49,392 nt of DNA from an uncultured bacterium (GTDB taxonomy: Bacteria > Actinomycetota > Coriobacteriia > Coriobacteriales > Coriobacteriaceae), in contig CAJMRE010000011.1 in NCBI GenBank assembly GCA_905215755.1, positions 1 through 49,392 of the forward strand. The letters are read 5' to 3'. The position numbers were made by a program, and so were the translations under genes. This document shows positions 31,888-39,993 of the stretch, piece by piece. The notes under the pieces are model-generated. The model did not search any database and was not told where the DNA came from. It saw nothing but the letters and a program-made list of their open reading frames with translations. The number at the start of each line of letters is the position of its first letter. The stretch's first letter is position 1.

Positions 31888-32910
31888 CTAGTTCGTTCCG
31901 CGGAAGCCCTTGCCGACGATCTCGGAGCTGTCGACGATCGTGATAAAGGCACCCGGATCGACTTCGCGCGCATAGCGGCGTAGTTGCACGGCCTCGCGAC
32001 GGCTCAGCACGCTCATGATCACCGTCACGCACTTGCCCGAGAAGGCACCGTAGCCGCGGCTGATGGTCGCCGTGCGGTTGAGATGCTTGACGATAAACTC
32101 CTCGACCTTAAGGGGTTCGGAGCAAATGACCGTGCAGACCTTACGAAGATGGATGCTCTCGATGGCTTTGTCGACCACAAGCGTCTTGGCAAACAGGCCG
32201 AGCACGCAATACAGACCGACACGCGGGCCATACAAGAAGGCCGCGATGGTCACGATGCCGATATCGACCAGGAGCAGGGCGCGGCCAATCTCGAGCGTGG
32301 TGCGGCGCTTGAGGATCATGGCAAGAATGTCCGTGCCACCTGTCGAGGCGCCAATATCAAAGACGATGGCACTGCCGAGCGCCGGCAGAATCACAGCAAA
32401 GCACAGATCGAGCCACATATCGCCCGTCAGAGAGACATCGGTCGGAATAAAGAGCTCAAACAGCGAAACATAGGCGGACAGCGCAAACGAGGCGAAGACG
32501 CTCCACAGGATTGCCTTGCGCTCCAAAAAGATAAAGCCCAAAACGACGAGAACCGCGTTAATAATCCACATAAAGACGCCGACGGGCAGGGTCGGGAACA
32601 GCGTGGACAGAATGACCGACACGCCCGAGGTGCCGCCAAAAGCAAAGTGATTAGGGGTTTTAAACGCAACGATGGCAAAGGCCGTAAGAATCAGGCCCAG
32701 ATTGAGCTCGGCAAAAAAGCGCGGAAAGCCCGGCTCCTGGCTGCGCTTTTGACCGGCACGCTCGCCGCGCTCGATATCGGTGCGATCAACCACACGCTCC
32801 ATCGGCACCACGGGAGGACGATGCATCTCCTCGGCAGCACGCGATGCCGCCTCTGCCGCGGCGGCCTCAATCGCCCATGCCTTGCTTTCTGTTTCGTGCT
32901 CGTCGGCCAT
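31888..32910 (-). CDS. YitT family membrane protein (DUF2179 C-terminus)
   Basis: This 340-residue protein has a cytosolic Ala/Glu-rich N-terminus (about 1-65) and five to six transmembrane segments. NHFAFGGTSGVSVIL and GASTGGTDILAMIL are the usual YitT glycine motifs. A C-terminal DUF2179 domain (about 255-340) includes the GYGAFSGKCVTVIMSVLSR region. YitT proteins are of uncertain function. The gene appears monocistronic. Confidence 0.88.
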   Translation of the reverse strand: MADEHETESKAWAIEAAAAEAASRAAEEMHRPPVVPMERVVDRTDIERGERAGQKRSQEPGFPRFFAELNLGLILTAFAIVAFKTPNHFAFGGTSGVSVILSTLFPTLPVGVFMWIINAVLVVLGFIFLERKAILWSVFASFALSAYVSLFELFIPTDVSLTGDMWLDLCFAVILPALGSAIVFDIGASTGGTDILAMILKRRTTLEIGRALLLVDIGIVTIAAFLYGPRVGLYCVLGLFAKTLVVDKAIESIHLRKVCTVICSEPLKVEEFIVKHLNRTATISRGYGAFSGKCVTVIMSVLSRREAVQLRRYAREVDPGAFITIVDSSEIVGKGFRGTN

Positions 32911-33021
32911 TACGGCAACCCCTCGTTAACAATTTGGAAACAATGCGTCCATTAGGGTAACGCGGAACGCGACGATTGCAACCCCTAGTTAGACGAGCGG
33001 TATGCCTACATCGGGGGGCAT

Positions 33022-33064
33022 ACAAATAACGGCCGGCCACGCTTTTGCTTGCGCGGTCGGCCGT
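33022..33064 (-). terminator. Terminator of the amaP-DUF2273-asp23 set
   Basis: In the minus direction ACGGCCGACCGCGC pairs with GCGTGGCCGGCCGT (two mismatches), followed by TATTTGTA. It lies about 55 bases past the asp23 stop, beyond the stop-overlapping hairpin. Confidence 0.65.
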
Positions 33065-33083
33065 TTAACGTTTTCGCAGATAA

Positions 33084-33121
33084 AACCTGCCAAAACAAAC
33101 CTGTCCCTTTTTGGAAGGTTA
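33084..33121 (-). terminator. Hairpin overlapping the asp23 stop codon (GGGACAGG type)
   Basis: The TAA stop is the first part of a stem AACCTTCCAAAA/TTTTGGCAGGTT with a loop containing AGGGACAGG; TTTTAT follows. It is nearly identical to the hairpin that overlaps the rph stop codon at 5910-5947, including flanking AGATAAAACCT. Confidence 0.7.
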
Positions 33122-33634
33122 TTCGTGCTGGCTGGTGCGGTGCTCGTACTCCTCGGGGGTGATGACGTCCTCGATGCGCAGGTTGACGCCCGCCACCTCA
33201 AGGCCCGTCATCGCGGCAAGGCGCTCGGTGACGCGTGCCTTGACATCGTCGAAGATCGCGGGCGCATAGGCACCGTACTCGATAATGACGGAGATGTTGA
33301 CGACCACGCGATTGTCATCGGTGACCTCGACCGTCACGCCCTTGGTCAGATTCTCGGCACCAAACTGCTCCTGCACAAAGTGCATGAGGTTACCCTTCAT
33401 GCCCAGAACGTGCGGAACCTCGCGGGTGGCCATGGCAACGATCTTCTCGATCACACCGTTGGAATAGGTCAGCGAGTCCTCGGACTCGTCCGCCTCCTCG
33501 TCGTCCTCATCCTCATCGGACTCGACCTCGACAAGAGCCTCGTCCTCGAGCGTCACATCCTCGGCTTCGGCGACGACCGCCTCGTTCTCCTCGAGCTCGG
33601 TATCGGCTACATCGACCTTCGTGTTAAAAGCCAT
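33119..33634 (-). CDS. Asp23/Gls24 family envelope stress response protein
   Basis: This is a 171-residue protein. The first ~55 residues are strongly acidic and probably disordered. The Asp23 domain starts at SNGVIEKIVAMATREVPHVLG and continues through VTVEVTDDNRVVVNISVIIEYG to EVAGVNLRIEDV. Family members sit under the membrane bound to AmaP and act in cell-envelope stress. It is the last of three genes amaP, DUF2273, asp23 in the same direction, 55 bases after the DUF2273 gene. Confidence 0.88.
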   Translation of the reverse strand: MAFNTKVDVADTELEENEAVVAEAEDVTLEDEALVEVESDEDEDDEEADESEDSLTYSNGVIEKIVAMATREVPHVLGMKGNLMHFVQEQFGAENLTKGVTVEVTDDNRVVVNISVIIEYGAYAPAIFDDVKARVTERLAAMTGLEVAGVNLRIEDVITPEEYEHRTSQHE

Positions 33635-33689
33635 GGTTCCTCCTTATGCCTGCCGCAGATGCGACAGTCGAATACATATTAGCGGCCTA

Positions 33690-34067
33690 TTAGCGGCCGC
33701 TAAACAGACGGCCGAAGAAGTTGACGATCCCGTTCTCGCCGTCGCGAATTTGGCCGATCACAGCGCCGATCAGCACGAAGAATGCAATGACGAGCGTGTC
33801 CCACAGGCCCAACGTGAGCACCAACACGGCGAGGATAAAGCCAGCGACGGCGCCAAGCGTGGTGTTGGGATGACGCACGGCATAGCTCCAGATGGCAGCG
33901 CCCGTACCCTTGATGAGACCCATAGCCTCGTCAAAATCCGCGGCTGCCGCGTCTTGTAACTCGGTTGCCTCTGCTTTGGAATCAACAGGTTCGTTCGCCG
34001 GCGTGGCGCTCTGGTCAATCGTCAGGCGCGGCGTACGAGCGGTCTTGTCTTGATTGGTATCACTCAC
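33690..34067 (-). CDS. Small DUF2273-like membrane protein
   Basis: This 125-residue protein has a charged N-terminal half and one or two transmembrane segments (about 70-105: LGAVAGFILAVLVLTLGLWD, then TLVIAFFVLIGAVIG). The tail NFFGRLFSGR is typical for DUF2273 proteins encoded beside Asp23. The start is GTG with GGAGG 6 bases upstream; the frame overlaps the amaP end by 8 bases, which indicates coupling. Confidence 0.8.
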   Translation of the reverse strand: MSDTNQDKTARTPRLTIDQSATPANEPVDSKAEATELQDAAAADFDEAMGLIKGTGAAIWSYAVRHPNTTLGAVAGFILAVLVLTLGLWDTLVIAFFVLIGAVIGQIRDGENGIVNFFGRLFSGR

Positions 34068-34605
34068 CGGAAACCTCCACGGTCTGGACGGTAGTCTTGG
34101 ACGGCAAAAAACGAACGCGTGCGGTCGTGCCCGGCGTGCCAAGCATGGTGTCGCAAGCTTCCTCGATGCGCCGCTGCATCGCAGTAGCCAGAGATGCCAC
34201 GTCCTTATCGTCAAGCGCGATAGCCTCGACCTTAAATCGGACGTGCGAATCGTCGGAGCCTTGGACGCGGGCCTCGACATGCTCGACCATCACGCGGTCG
34301 TCGCGCTCGGCAGCAGCCCTAGCACACGAAGAAAGCGCCGCAAGGGTGACCTCGATATTGCGCTCCCCCGCCGGATGCACACAGGACGGCTCGCGACGAG
34401 CAAACATCAGGCGGAAGAAGCTTACCAGCACGCCGATCGCCACAACTCCGCCGCATGCCGTCACGACAATGCGCGGCATGGGGTCGCGCATCAGCAGCAT
34501 AAAGCGATACGTATACGGCCCCCAAAACTGGCAGACAAGCGTACCCAGCGCCACGATGGCGGCGGCAAGATACACAATCGCTAGGGCTCGTTTGAGTACG
34601 CGCAC
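34060..34605 (-). CDS. amaP: AmaP-like Asp23 membrane anchor
   Basis: This 181-residue protein has two N-terminal transmembrane segments (about 7-26 and 46-68) and a soluble Asp23-like domain (about 80-175: NIEVTLAALSSCARAAAERD, then VMVEHVEARVQG). By family knowledge AmaP tethers Asp23 to the membrane. The GTG start has GGGAG 6 bases upstream. The assignment rests on topology and neighbours; sequence identity is low. Confidence 0.72.
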   Translation of the reverse strand: MRVLKRALAIVYLAAAIVALGTLVCQFWGPYTYRFMLLMRDPMPRIVVTACGGVVAIGVLVSFFRLMFARREPSCVHPAGERNIEVTLAALSSCARAAAERDDRVMVEHVEARVQGSDDSHVRFKVEAIALDDKDVASLATAMQRRIEEACDTMLGTPGTTARVRFLPSKTTVQTVEVSGE

Positions 34606-34657
34606 GTGGCGCTCCCTTCAAATCTCGGCACTCGAAATACAAAACGGTTCGCATCAT

Positions 34658-34702
34658 TATAAAAGAGCCGGGTCCGGTGCTCTACGCACGCGGATCCGGC
34701 TC
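34658..34702 (-). terminator. Intrinsic terminator of yebC
   Basis: In the minus direction GAGCCGGATCCG pairs with CGGACCCGGCTC (one mismatch) and is followed by TTTTAT. The T-tract overlaps a TATAAT box that could be the amaP -10. A smaller hairpin GCACGG/CCGTGC lies just after the yebC stop codon. Confidence 0.75.
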
Positions 34703-34771
34703 ATCTATTCCACGAGGCTTGCATGCTCGCTTCATTATGCCCAGATATGCACGGCTTAACCCGTGCGGGCG

Positions 34772-35578
34772 CTACTCCTCCTCGAGGGCAGCGATGACCT
34801 CGTCGGTCATGTCCATGGTGCTGTAAACATCCTGGACGTCGTCGAGCTCCTCAAGACGGTCGATGAGGCGCTGAACCTTCTTGGCGTCGGCGCCGGAGAC
34901 CTCGGTCGGGGTGGTCGGGACCATGGTGGTCTCGGAGCCCTTGACCTGGACGCCCTGCTCCTCGAGCGCCTTGGAGACAGCCATGACCTCGTTAGCAGTA
35001 GTCCAGACGATCCACTCCTCGCCGGCATCCTCGTAGTCCTCGCCACCGGCCTCGGCGATGGCCATCATGAACTCATCCTCGTCACCGGCAGCACCGTTGG
35101 CGATCATGGTCTCCTTCTTGGCGTTCTCGTCCAGGATCTCCTTGGCGACGACGATCTGGCCCTTGCGCTCAAACTGGAAGGCAACGGAGCCGGAGGTGCC
35201 CAGGTTGCCACCAGCGTGGGAGAAGGCGGAACGGACATCAGCGGCGGTACGGTTGCGGTTGTCGGTCAGGCAGTCGACGTAGACGGCGACACCGGCGGGA
35301 CCGTAGCCCTCGTACACGATGTTCTCGTAGACGGCGGCATCGGCACCCGAACCAAAAGCCTTGTCGATAGCGGACTTGATCTTGTCCTTAGGCATGGACT
35401 GAGCCTTGGCCTTGGCAACGGCAGCGGCGAGGCTGGCGTTGTTCTCGGGCAGCGGGTCACCGCCGAGACGGGCAGCAACGGTGATGTTGCGGCTGAGCTT
35501 GGAGAAGAGGGCGGAACGCTTGGCGTCCTGCGCGCCCTTACGATGCTTGGTTGTGGCCCACTTAGAGTGTCCGGACAT
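34772..35578 (-). CDS. YebC/PmpR family regulator
   Basis: This 268-residue protein belongs to the widespread YebC family. The N-terminus MSGHSKWATTKHRKGAQDAK is diagnostic. The middle part has VYEGYGPAGVAVYVDCLTDN-type sequence, and the C-terminal domain ends in a Glu-rich tail. Some members are DNA-binding regulators, while recent work links others to translation of difficult (proline-rich) stretches; which applies here is unknown. AGGAG precedes the ATG. Confidence 0.93.
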   Translation of the reverse strand: MSGHSKWATTKHRKGAQDAKRSALFSKLSRNITVAARLGGDPLPENNASLAAAVAKAKAQSMPKDKIKSAIDKAFGSGADAAVYENIVYEGYGPAGVAVYVDCLTDNRNRTAADVRSAFSHAGGNLGTSGSVAFQFERKGQIVVAKEILDENAKKETMIANGAAGDEDEFMMAIAEAGGEDYEDAGEEWIVWTTANEVMAVSKALEEQGVQVKGSETTMVPTTPTEVSGADAKKVQRLIDRLEELDDVQDVYSTMDMTDEVIAALEEE

Positions 35579-35707
35579 ACGTGTCTCCTATCGGTTTCGA
35601 CCTAAAGCCCAGCGCAGATGCTCGGGCAATATAAACAAACGTCGTTATGATATACCTACTGCCCTGCGAGATAAACCCCAAAATGAAGGCGTCGTGATGA
35701 TGTCCCC

Positions 35708-35743
35708 TTTGGTGCAAAGAAACCTGGCCCTCAATGCACCAAA
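35708..35743 (-). terminator. Hairpin directly after the DUF6020-like stop codon
   Basis: In the minus direction the TAA stop is immediately followed by TTTGGTGCA, which pairs with TGCACCAAA around an 18-base loop containing GGCCAGGTTT. GGGGACA follows the right arm. It belongs with the other stop-abutting hairpins. Confidence 0.6.
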
Positions 35744-37927
35744 TTAGAACCAGAAGAAGTCGCTGCGGGTGACGGTGGCGCCGATGGCGAAGGGCATGCA
35801 GGCGATGACCGGATACAGGTAGCGCATGTAAGTCGAGCCGTTGCACGGGCCAATCAGGCACACAGCGAGCACGCCCAACAGCGGCACCCAGATCGCCAGC
35901 GCACGCCATGAATGACGACGCAGCAAGTAGACCACCACGGCGATCATGATCCACACATAGGTGGCCGAGCTCATGGTGAGCGAGATAAAGGGAACACGCT
36001 GCACCGCCACACGGTACAAATTGATCAGGTGGTCGCACCAGCGCACCACGTTGCTGTCAACCGGATGGAAGTCGAAGTACTTGAGGTTATCGGGCTTTGC
36101 CATAATCTCGGCACTGCGCGCCGTGCTGTAGACCCACGCATCGCGGGCACTCGGATAAAAGTAGCCGTAGTAGTTATTGATGAGCGCCGAGATATAGCAC
36201 TCGGGATCCTTTTTGAACATCTGGGCCCACACCTCAAAATAGGCCTTGATGTCCTCCTGCGAGGCGTACTCGTTGAAGCAATTTTTGACAGCGTCCGACT
36301 TATCCGGGTTGTAACGGCGGCCCAGATTCTCGTACTTGAGCACACGGTCGATCACGGCACGCTCTTCGTCGGTCACCAAGCCGTCGCAAGGAGCCTCCAC
36401 GATGGTGCCGTCCTCCTTAACCGTGGGGTTGACGCCCGAGTTGAGGCCGTCGTGCTTTTGGACGAAACGAGCCGTCTGCTGGAACGGAATCGAGAGGATT
36501 TCGCGCTTGGAACCAGGCGTGATGTCGTGCGCCGGCATAAAGACCTTGGTGAAGTACATATTAGAGGCAAGGCAGAGTGCAAGCACCGCAAGAACTCCCA
36601 CCCAGCGGAAACGCGGGATGGCGCCCGAAGGCGCAGCACCGGCCTGCTTGGCTGCACGATGAGCCACATGCGCGTCCCATGCGCAAAACGCCGCCGCGAT
36701 CACGCATGCCGCCAGGGGAAACACTAGGCCGCCGTTGCGCAGAAACGTGGAACCCATGGCGCCCAGAGCGAGCAGCAGCCAGTCATGGCGCGCAAAGAGC
36801 ACGGGCCTCTGTTCGCCCGCACGCTCGGCATTGGCATCGCGACGGGGCAGGCCGCAGGCTACGAGCTTCACGGTCTGCACCAACAGCACTAAAAACGCGT
36901 CGGCAAACAGCACATCTTTGGTAAGCAGCGCCGCGTAGTTGGAGAACATGGGCATAAACACAAAGAACAGCAAGATCACGCCGCGGACCGGCAGGCTCAC
37001 GCCCAGCTTGCGCAGCGACGAGATGGAATAGGCCATGCAGGCGGCCGTAATGACGAACTGGGCGCAGGCGTAGATGGCAAGACCTGCGTTGGCGCTATTG
37101 AACAGCGAAAGCCCCAGCTGGACGCACGAACCGATGATAGCCGTGTGCGCCACGGGGTGATGTCCGTTGAGCAACACATTGGGATTGAGCAGACGCAGGT
37201 AGTCACTCGTGCCGTTGGGGTAGTTGAACCACTGGCGAATCTGCGCACCCGTATCCCCCATAAAAAGGCCGGGCAGCGAAGCGATGAGCGTGGGCGCCCA
37301 GGCGATCATAAGCACCAAGAAGGGCCCAGCAAAGGGATGGACCGAGAGCACGGCGTGAGCCACACGCCATACGCGGCCAAAGTGCGCTTCGGAAAACGGA
37401 ATACGCCGAGAGCTCAGCCAATCTAGACACTCAAAGGCAAGGTAGAAGGCAACGACCGCCAAGAGCATCCAGCCCACACCGCCTATCCAGGCGCAGATGA
37501 TGCGGGCCTTGTCGCCGAGCACGATCTCGGCCGAATCAGTGAGGTCGTAGCTGCGGCCAAACACCATGCAGACGGCAAAGAACAGCGACGGAAGGATCAC
37601 CGAGGGACGCCAGGCGTCGCTGCGGCCAAAGAATACGTAGCGAAACGGCAGCGTGAGCAGGCAGGCAAGCGCAAGCAGCATGACCGCGTCGGTATGGCCG
37701 GCAAACGAGAGGAGCACCTCGTAGCACACGTACAGCATGCCCGAGGCTTTGGGGTCAATCGCCAAGACCGCGTTGCTCGACACCGGGGCGGGATCGATGG
37801 AAAACGCCGTGGTTGCCAACAGCGCGAGCAAAAATGCGACGAGCGTCTGCTTGGCGGGATAGCGCTTAAACCAGACGATGCGGGCAGCGTCGCGCGCAGC
37901 CGTTGTGGAGAGGTCGGAATCCTTCAC
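35744..37927 (-). CDS. Large membrane protein, DUF6020/GT39-like glycosyltransferase
   Basis: This protein has 727 residues and about twelve transmembrane segments. The region GDTGAQIRQWFNYPNGTSDY followed by LLNGHHPVAHTAIIG resembles the extracytoplasmic acidic/His motif of DUF6020 and polyprenyl-linked sugar transferases of the GT39/GT-C class. A soluble extracytoplasmic stretch (about 470-620) carries the rest of the polar sequence. It may transfer sugars to envelope polymers; the substrate is unknown. The start is GTG with a distant AAAGG. It is followed downstream by yebC and preceded by lgt. Confidence 0.65.
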   Translation of the reverse strand: MKDSDLSTTAARDAARIVWFKRYPAKQTLVAFLLALLATTAFSIDPAPVSSNAVLAIDPKASGMLYVCYEVLLSFAGHTDAVMLLALACLLTLPFRYVFFGRSDAWRPSVILPSLFFAVCMVFGRSYDLTDSAEIVLGDKARIICAWIGGVGWMLLAVVAFYLAFECLDWLSSRRIPFSEAHFGRVWRVAHAVLSVHPFAGPFLVLMIAWAPTLIASLPGLFMGDTGAQIRQWFNYPNGTSDYLRLLNPNVLLNGHHPVAHTAIIGSCVQLGLSLFNSANAGLAIYACAQFVITAACMAYSISSLRKLGVSLPVRGVILLFFVFMPMFSNYAALLTKDVLFADAFLVLLVQTVKLVACGLPRRDANAERAGEQRPVLFARHDWLLLALGAMGSTFLRNGGLVFPLAACVIAAAFCAWDAHVAHRAAKQAGAAPSGAIPRFRWVGVLAVLALCLASNMYFTKVFMPAHDITPGSKREILSIPFQQTARFVQKHDGLNSGVNPTVKEDGTIVEAPCDGLVTDEERAVIDRVLKYENLGRRYNPDKSDAVKNCFNEYASQEDIKAYFEVWAQMFKKDPECYISALINNYYGYFYPSARDAWVYSTARSAEIMAKPDNLKYFDFHPVDSNVVRWCDHLINLYRVAVQRVPFISLTMSSATYVWIMIAVVVYLLRRHSWRALAIWVPLLGVLAVCLIGPCNGSTYMRYLYPVIACMPFAIGATVTRSDFFWF

Positions 37928-37964
37928 AGTCCGAAAGCCTTTCTAGAAACCTATCAAACTCGGC

Positions 37965-38010
37965 AAGACCACCACAAAGGTGCCTGTCCCCTTTGCGGTG
38001 GTCTTGGTTA
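37965..38010 (-). terminator. Hairpin abutting the lgt stop codon (GGGACAGG type)
   Basis: Two bases after the TAA stop, AAGACCACCGCAAAGG pairs with CCTTTGTGGTGGTCTT (one mismatch) around a loop with GGGACAGGCA. There is no strong T-tract. It shares the loop motif and the TAACC junction with the rph and asp23 hairpins. Confidence 0.7.
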
Positions 38011-38829
38011 GGCGTCCAGGTAGACGCGCTGGGGCTGGTTGCGGTGCCGGGCGAAGATGATGAGCGCCAGGCCGGCGATCACAAGCGGCAAACTCAGCAG
38101 CTGGCCCATGGTGATGACGCCTCCCAGCAGATAACCCAGCTGGGCATCGGGCACGCGCACGAACTCAACGAGAAAGCGGACGATGCCGTACCCCATCACG
38201 AACACGCCCATAAACGTACCCTGGGGCAGCAGCGGCTTTTTGCGGCTGAGCACCTGCAAAAAACAGAAGAGCACGATGCCCTCTAGGAATGCCTCGTAGA
38301 GCTGGGAGGGATGGCGCGGCATATCGCCCGCGGTGCCGCCAAAGACCACACCCCAGGGCAGATCGGTCGGCTTACCCCACAGCTCGCCGTTCACGAAGTT
38401 GGCGCAACGTCCCAGGCACAGGGCCAGCGGGGCGCCGATCACGGCAAGGTCGGCGACGGTCCAGGCGTCGAGCTTATACATGCGGCACACGATGATGCCG
38501 CCCAAGATGCCGCCCACCAGGCCGCCATGGAAGCTCATACCTCCCTCGTTGGTGGCAAAGATCTCGAGCGGGTGGGTCCAATAGTAGCCATCGCCATAAA
38601 AGACGACGTAAAACAGGCGCGCGCCGATGATGAGGCCAAAGACCGCACCGACCACGACACTCGTCAGGTCATCAATCGTAATGTCGAAGCCCCAACGGCG
38701 CTGCGTGCGGTACATAACAACCGCCGTGAGCAGAGCGCCGACCACGTAGGCCAGACCATACCAGTAAATGGTGATGGGGCCCGCCGAGATCGCGACGGGA
38801 TCAAGCATATGGTAGAGGTCGTTGAGCAT
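38008..38829 (-). CDS. lgt: Prolipoprotein diacylglyceryl transferase
   Basis: Lgt attaches diacylglycerol to the lipobox cysteine of prolipoproteins at the membrane. The 273-residue protein has about seven transmembrane segments. The signature GRCANFVNGELWG is present (about residue 143), with GGMSFHGGLVGG upstream and RHPSQLYEAFLEG downstream. AGGGGAT precedes the ATG. It lies 108 bases downstream of the NifU-like gene, with a terminator between. Confidence 0.96.
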   Translation of the reverse strand: MLNDLYHMLDPVAISAGPITIYWYGLAYVVGALLTAVVMYRTQRRWGFDITIDDLTSVVVGAVFGLIIGARLFYVVFYGDGYYWTHPLEIFATNEGGMSFHGGLVGGILGGIIVCRMYKLDAWTVADLAVIGAPLALCLGRCANFVNGELWGKPTDLPWGVVFGGTAGDMPRHPSQLYEAFLEGIVLFCFLQVLSRKKPLLPQGTFMGVFVMGYGIVRFLVEFVRVPDAQLGYLLGGVITMGQLLSLPLVIAGLALIIFARHRNQPQRVYLDA

Positions 38830-38849
38830 ATCGATCCCCTGCTCCCTAC

Positions 38850-38888
38850 ATACAAATGCGGCCGCGGGCCTTGCGCTCGCAGCCGCAT
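38850..38888 (-). terminator. Terminator of the NifU-like gene
   Basis: In the minus direction ATGCGGCTGCG pairs with CGCGGCCGCAT (one mismatch) and is followed by TTGTATGT. Confidence 0.65.
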
Positions 38889-38937
38889 ATCTGGGCGTAA
38901 CGTCTATGCGGAGCGTACCGTCCGCAGCTTTCGCATC

Positions 38938-39216
38938 TTAGAACGGCGCGTACTCGTCGTACAGGTCCTCGGCCTCGCCGGAAGCATTGACCTGCTCAAC
39001 GCGGGTAACGCCGGGCACATGCTCCTTCAGGATGCGCTCGATACCCATGGAAAGGGTTAGCGAGCTCATGGGGCAGCCGGCGCAGGCGCCCTGCAGCTCC
39101 AGCTTGACAACACCCTCGTCGTCGACGCCCACATACTCCATATCGCCGCCATCGGCCTGCAGGTTGGGGCGGATCTCTTCAAGAACCTTCTTAAGCAGCT
39201 CTTCGTTAACAGCCAC
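38938..39216 (-). CDS. NifU C-terminal domain iron-sulfur scaffold protein
   Basis: This 92-residue protein is the stand-alone NifU C-terminal (Nfu) type that carries or delivers Fe-S clusters. EEIRPNLQADGGDMEYVGV opens the domain, and the cluster-binding cysteines are in GACAGCPMSS (CxxC, about 44-47). The start is GTG with AAAGGAG upstream. It appears to be transcribed alone. Confidence 0.92.
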   Translation of the reverse strand: MAVNEELLKKVLEEIRPNLQADGGDMEYVGVDDEGVVKLELQGACAGCPMSSLTLSMGIERILKEHVPGVTRVEQVNASGEAEDLYDEYAPF

Positions 39217-39333
39217 AGGGGCTCCTTTCTCACAATAACGCGGGCACGCCCGCGGACAGAAGCTATGTTACTACAGCCATGTACCCGCTCACGAGCCGTC
39301 CATGCGCGCAGACGCGACTTTCACGAGTAGTCA

Positions 39334-39349
39334 ATTTGGGACGGGGCTC
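39334..39349 (+). repeat. 16-bp intergenic repeat (also at 4636-4651)
   Basis: ATTTGGGACGGGGCTC here is identical, in the opposite orientation, to 4636-4651 upstream of the veg promoter. Both copies lie in intergenic DNA, and each is followed by a T/A-rich stretch. The sequence carries the GGGACNGG core also seen in the stop-codon hairpins. Confidence 0.65.
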
Positions 39350-39392
39350 TTTTGGCTGTTTTGCCGCCAGCTGGCGTTGGCACGCGCTACTG

Positions 39393-39911
39393 CTAAGCCT
39401 GTCCCCCGGTACCAATCTGGACATCGACGATAACCTGGCGGTAGCTGATGCCGCAAGAGTCGAGAATGCGGCGGCTGATACGACCGTCATCGGTGTCGGC
39501 ATACTTATTGTCCAGGTAGACGACCTCGCCCACGCCCACCTGCGCCAGGATCTTGGCGCAGTCGTGGCACGGAAACAGCGTGACGTAGACCGTGGAACCC
39601 TCAAGGTCCTTGAGCGAGCCGCGGTAGTTGAGCACGGCGTTGGCCTCGGCATGCACCACGTAGTTGTGCTTATCCTGCAACGGGTCGTCGCTCGTGCCCC
39701 ACGGGAAAAAGTCGTCGTTGAGCGCCGAGGGCGTACCGTTGTAGCCCACCGAAAGGATGCGGTGGTTGGTGTTGGCGATGCACGCGCCCACCTGCGTGTT
39801 GGGGTCCTTACTGCGGCGCTGCGCGGCGATGGCCACGCTCATAAAGAACTCATCCCAGCTAATGACGTCGCGGCGCTTGCCCGACGCGGTTTGATGAAGA
39901 TCGTCCGACAT
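39393..39911 (-). CDS. dCMP deaminase (ComEB type)
   Basis: This 172-residue cytidine/deoxycytidylate deaminase converts dCMP to dUMP for thymidylate synthesis. The zinc-binding site is visible as HAEANAVLN (His and catalytic Glu) and PCHDCAK (two cysteines). The start MSDDLHQT was chosen because GGAGG lies upstream; an ATG 12 codons earlier has no site. The last codons contain the sequence GGGGGACAGGC, like the hairpin loops elsewhere in the window. Confidence 0.9.
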   Translation of the reverse strand: MSDDLHQTASGKRRDVISWDEFFMSVAIAAQRRSKDPNTQVGACIANTNHRILSVGYNGTPSALNDDFFPWGTSDDPLQDKHNYVVHAEANAVLNYRGSLKDLEGSTVYVTLFPCHDCAKILAQVGVGEVVYLDNKYADTDDGRISRRILDSCGISYRQVIVDVQIGTGGQA

Positions 39912-39993
39912 GGCAGACACCTCCGAAATCGCAATAGTTTGACCCATTGTAGCAGGTGAAAGGTAGGGGCGCTTATCCCACCAGCCCCCCGCC

